DNA of 64,000 nt. Source: Caulobacter sp. NIBR1757 (GTDB lineage Bacteria > Pseudomonadota > Alphaproteobacteria > Caulobacterales > Caulobacteraceae). The stretch spans positions 496,001 through 560,000 of the forward strand of contig NZ_CP115463.1 of the NCBI RefSeq assembly GCF_027912495.1, read 5' to 3'. The notes below the pieces were generated by a model. The model did no database searches. It was not told where the DNA came from and saw nothing but the letters and a program-made list of their open reading frames with translations. Both the position numbers and the translations under genes were made by a program. Positions 62,871-64,000 of this stretch are shown here, one piece after another. Positions within the stretch are counted from its first letter, which is position 1, and the number at the start of each line of letters is the position of its first letter.

Positions 62871-64000
62871 GTGAACATCGACTGGAGCGCCGAGGATCTC
62901 GCTTTCCGCGACGAGGTCCGGGCCTTTATCGCCGCCGAACTGACGCCCGAACTGCGCCGGGCGGGCAATAGCCTGACCAGCGTCTATGCCGACTACGCCG
63001 TGGGTATGGGCTGGCAGAAAATCCTCCACGCCAAGGGCTGGGCGGCCCCCGCCTGGCCCGAGGAATTCGGCGGCCGGGGCTGGTCGGTCAGCCAGCGCTA
63101 CATCTTCGCCACCGAGATGGCGGCGGCCGGCGCGCCGCCGGTGTCGCCGATGGGCATCGGCATGTGCGGGCCGGTGCTGATCGGCCATGGCACGCCGGAG
63201 CAGCAGGCGTATTTCCTGCCCCGGATGCTGAACGGCGACGACTTCTGGTGCCAGGGCTATTCGGAGCCGCAGTCGGGCTCGGACCTGGCCACCCTGCAGA
63301 TGAGCGCGGTGGAAGACGGCGGCGACTTCGTCTGCACCGGCCACAAGCTGTGGACCACCCATGCCCACGAGGCCAACTGGATCTTCTGCCTGGTGCGGAC
63401 CTCCAGGGAGGAGATCCCGCAGAAGGGCATCACCTTCCTGTTGATCGACATGACCAGCCCCGGGGTCGAGGTGACGCCGATCGTCTCGCTGTCGGGGGAG
63501 CATATCCAGAACCATGTCTTCTTCACCGATGTGCGTGTGCCGAAGGCCAACGCGGTGGGGCCGGTCGGCCAAGGCTGGACGGTGGCCAAGTACCTGATGC
63601 AGTTCGAGCGCGGCGGCGGGGTCGCCAGCCCCGGCATGCGGGCCCGGATCGCCAAGGCGGCCTCTATCCTCGAGGCCCAGTTCCCGGACCGCGACGATGC
63701 GGAGGGCGTCTCGTTGCGCAGCCAGCTGGCCGAGGCGGCGGTGCAGGTCGATGCGCTGGCGGCCATCGAGCTGCGGGTGATGTCGGCCCTGTCGGTGGGT
63801 GGGGCGCCGGGCCCCGAGTCCTCCATTCTCAAGACGGTCGGCACCGAACTCAGCCAGCGGCTGACCGAGATCGCCCTGGCGGCCGCCGGGTCCTACGCGG
63901 GGGTCTACCAGCCGCACATGGTCTCGCCGGGCGGGCCGTCGCCGGGCTTTGTCCCGCCGCCGCAGCGGGATGGCGTCGGCCCCGACTACAGCTGGACGGT
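62871..64000 (+). CDS. Acyl-CoA dehydrogenase (N-terminal part; runs off the window)
   Basis: A GTG at 62871 behind GGAGG opens a frame with no stop to the window end (376 codons). The start resembles the acyl-CoA dehydrogenase family (MNIDWSAEDLAFRDEVRAFI). Also visible are WPEEFGGRGWSV, FWCQGYSEPQSGSDLATLQM (FAD/substrate motif), and GHKLWTTHAHEANWIFCLVR. Further on are HVFFTDVRVPKANAVGPVG and the C-terminal-domain helices. The enzyme oxidises acyl-CoA using FAD; the chain length is not predictable. The 72-base spacer from the small ORF is non-coding. Confidence 0.93.
   Translation, partial: MNIDWSAEDLAFRDEVRAFIAAELTPELRRAGNSLTSVYADYAVGMGWQKILHAKGWAAPAWPEEFGGRGWSVSQRYIFATEMAAAGAPPVSPMGIGMCGPVLIGHGTPEQQAYFLPRMLNGDDFWCQGYSEPQSGSDLATLQMSAVEDGGDFVCTGHKLWTTHAHEANWIFCLVRTSREEIPQKGITFLLIDMTSPGVEVTPIVSLSGEHIQNHVFFTDVRVPKANAVGPVGQGWTVAKYLMQFERGGGVASPGMRARIAKAASILEAQFPDRDDAEGVSLRSQLAEAAVQVDALAAIELRVMSALSVGGAPGPESSILKTVGTELSQRLTEIALAAAGSYAGVYQPHMVSPGGPSPGFVPPPQRDGVGPDYSWT

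Overview
The window is GC-rich, densely coded, double-stranded bacterial chromosome. The gene content points to an alphaproteobacterium of the Caulobacteraceae (Caulobacter/Phenylobacterium/Brevundimonas type; genus not settled). Supporting signs are a FliK-like/FhlB-like flagellar pair, two TonB-dependent receptors, Fur boxes of the 7-1-7 type, hybrid histidine kinases, acyl-CoA catabolism genes, many 4-nt start/stop overlaps, and dispersed inverted repeats of about 125-165 bp between genes. I see no rRNA, tRNA, CRISPR array, IS transposase or prophage. The small lower-GC patch at about 49.9-50.5 kb is the only compositional outlier I noticed by eye.

Layout. 0-5.2 kb: an SdpR/ArsR-type regulator with a small membrane protein, a kinase-fold/nucleotidyltransferase-fold pair, a proline-rich secreted protein, and a TetR-SRPBCC-membrane protein operon. 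5.2-10.2 kb: purA, a lone VirD4-like ATPase facing a membrane protein of unknown function, and a hemolysin-III protein. 10.2-15 kb: a TonB receptor behind two Fur boxes with a DUF6607 partner, a perfect 26-bp hairpin element, then fliK-like and fhlB-like genes. 15-18.1 kb: GST, nrdB and an enoyl-CoA hydratase. 18.2-27.7 kb: a type I secretion locus with two tandem RTX proteins of identical length, a large propeller/RTX protein, a TetR regulator, and the membrane fusion protein and ABC exporter. 27.8-36.9 kb: two 2-oxoglutarate/Fe(II) oxygenases, a GIY-YIG protein, putA, a Nif11-like/sulfotransferase fusion coupled to a lipoprotein esterase, and a LOG protein. 36.9-43.9 kb: a hybrid histidine kinase, a TPR-sulfotransferase and a second TonB receptor. 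44.2-54.6 kb: an ALDH/GNAT/MFS/acyl-CoA ligase operon, queC, a dienelactone hydrolase, an enoyl-CoA hydratase and an APH-fold kinase. 54.7-64 kb: a large aspartate-rich autotransporter, a four-EF-hand protein, an OmpR-type two-component system, a LysR regulator with a divergent 50-residue ORF, and a truncated acyl-CoA dehydrogenase.

How the parts fit. A calcium/surface theme recurs. The type I exporter probably secretes the adjacent RTX proteins, whose repeats bind calcium. The autotransporter carries thrombospondin-3-like acidic calcium motifs. The EF-hand protein lies between it and a two-component system whose sensor has a proline/glycine-rich periplasmic domain. That last neighbourhood (54.3-61.7 kb) and the Nif11-sulfotransferase/esterase pair (33.5-35.8 kb) are the best candidates for undescribed biology. 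The functional links are inferred from sequence and neighbourhood only.
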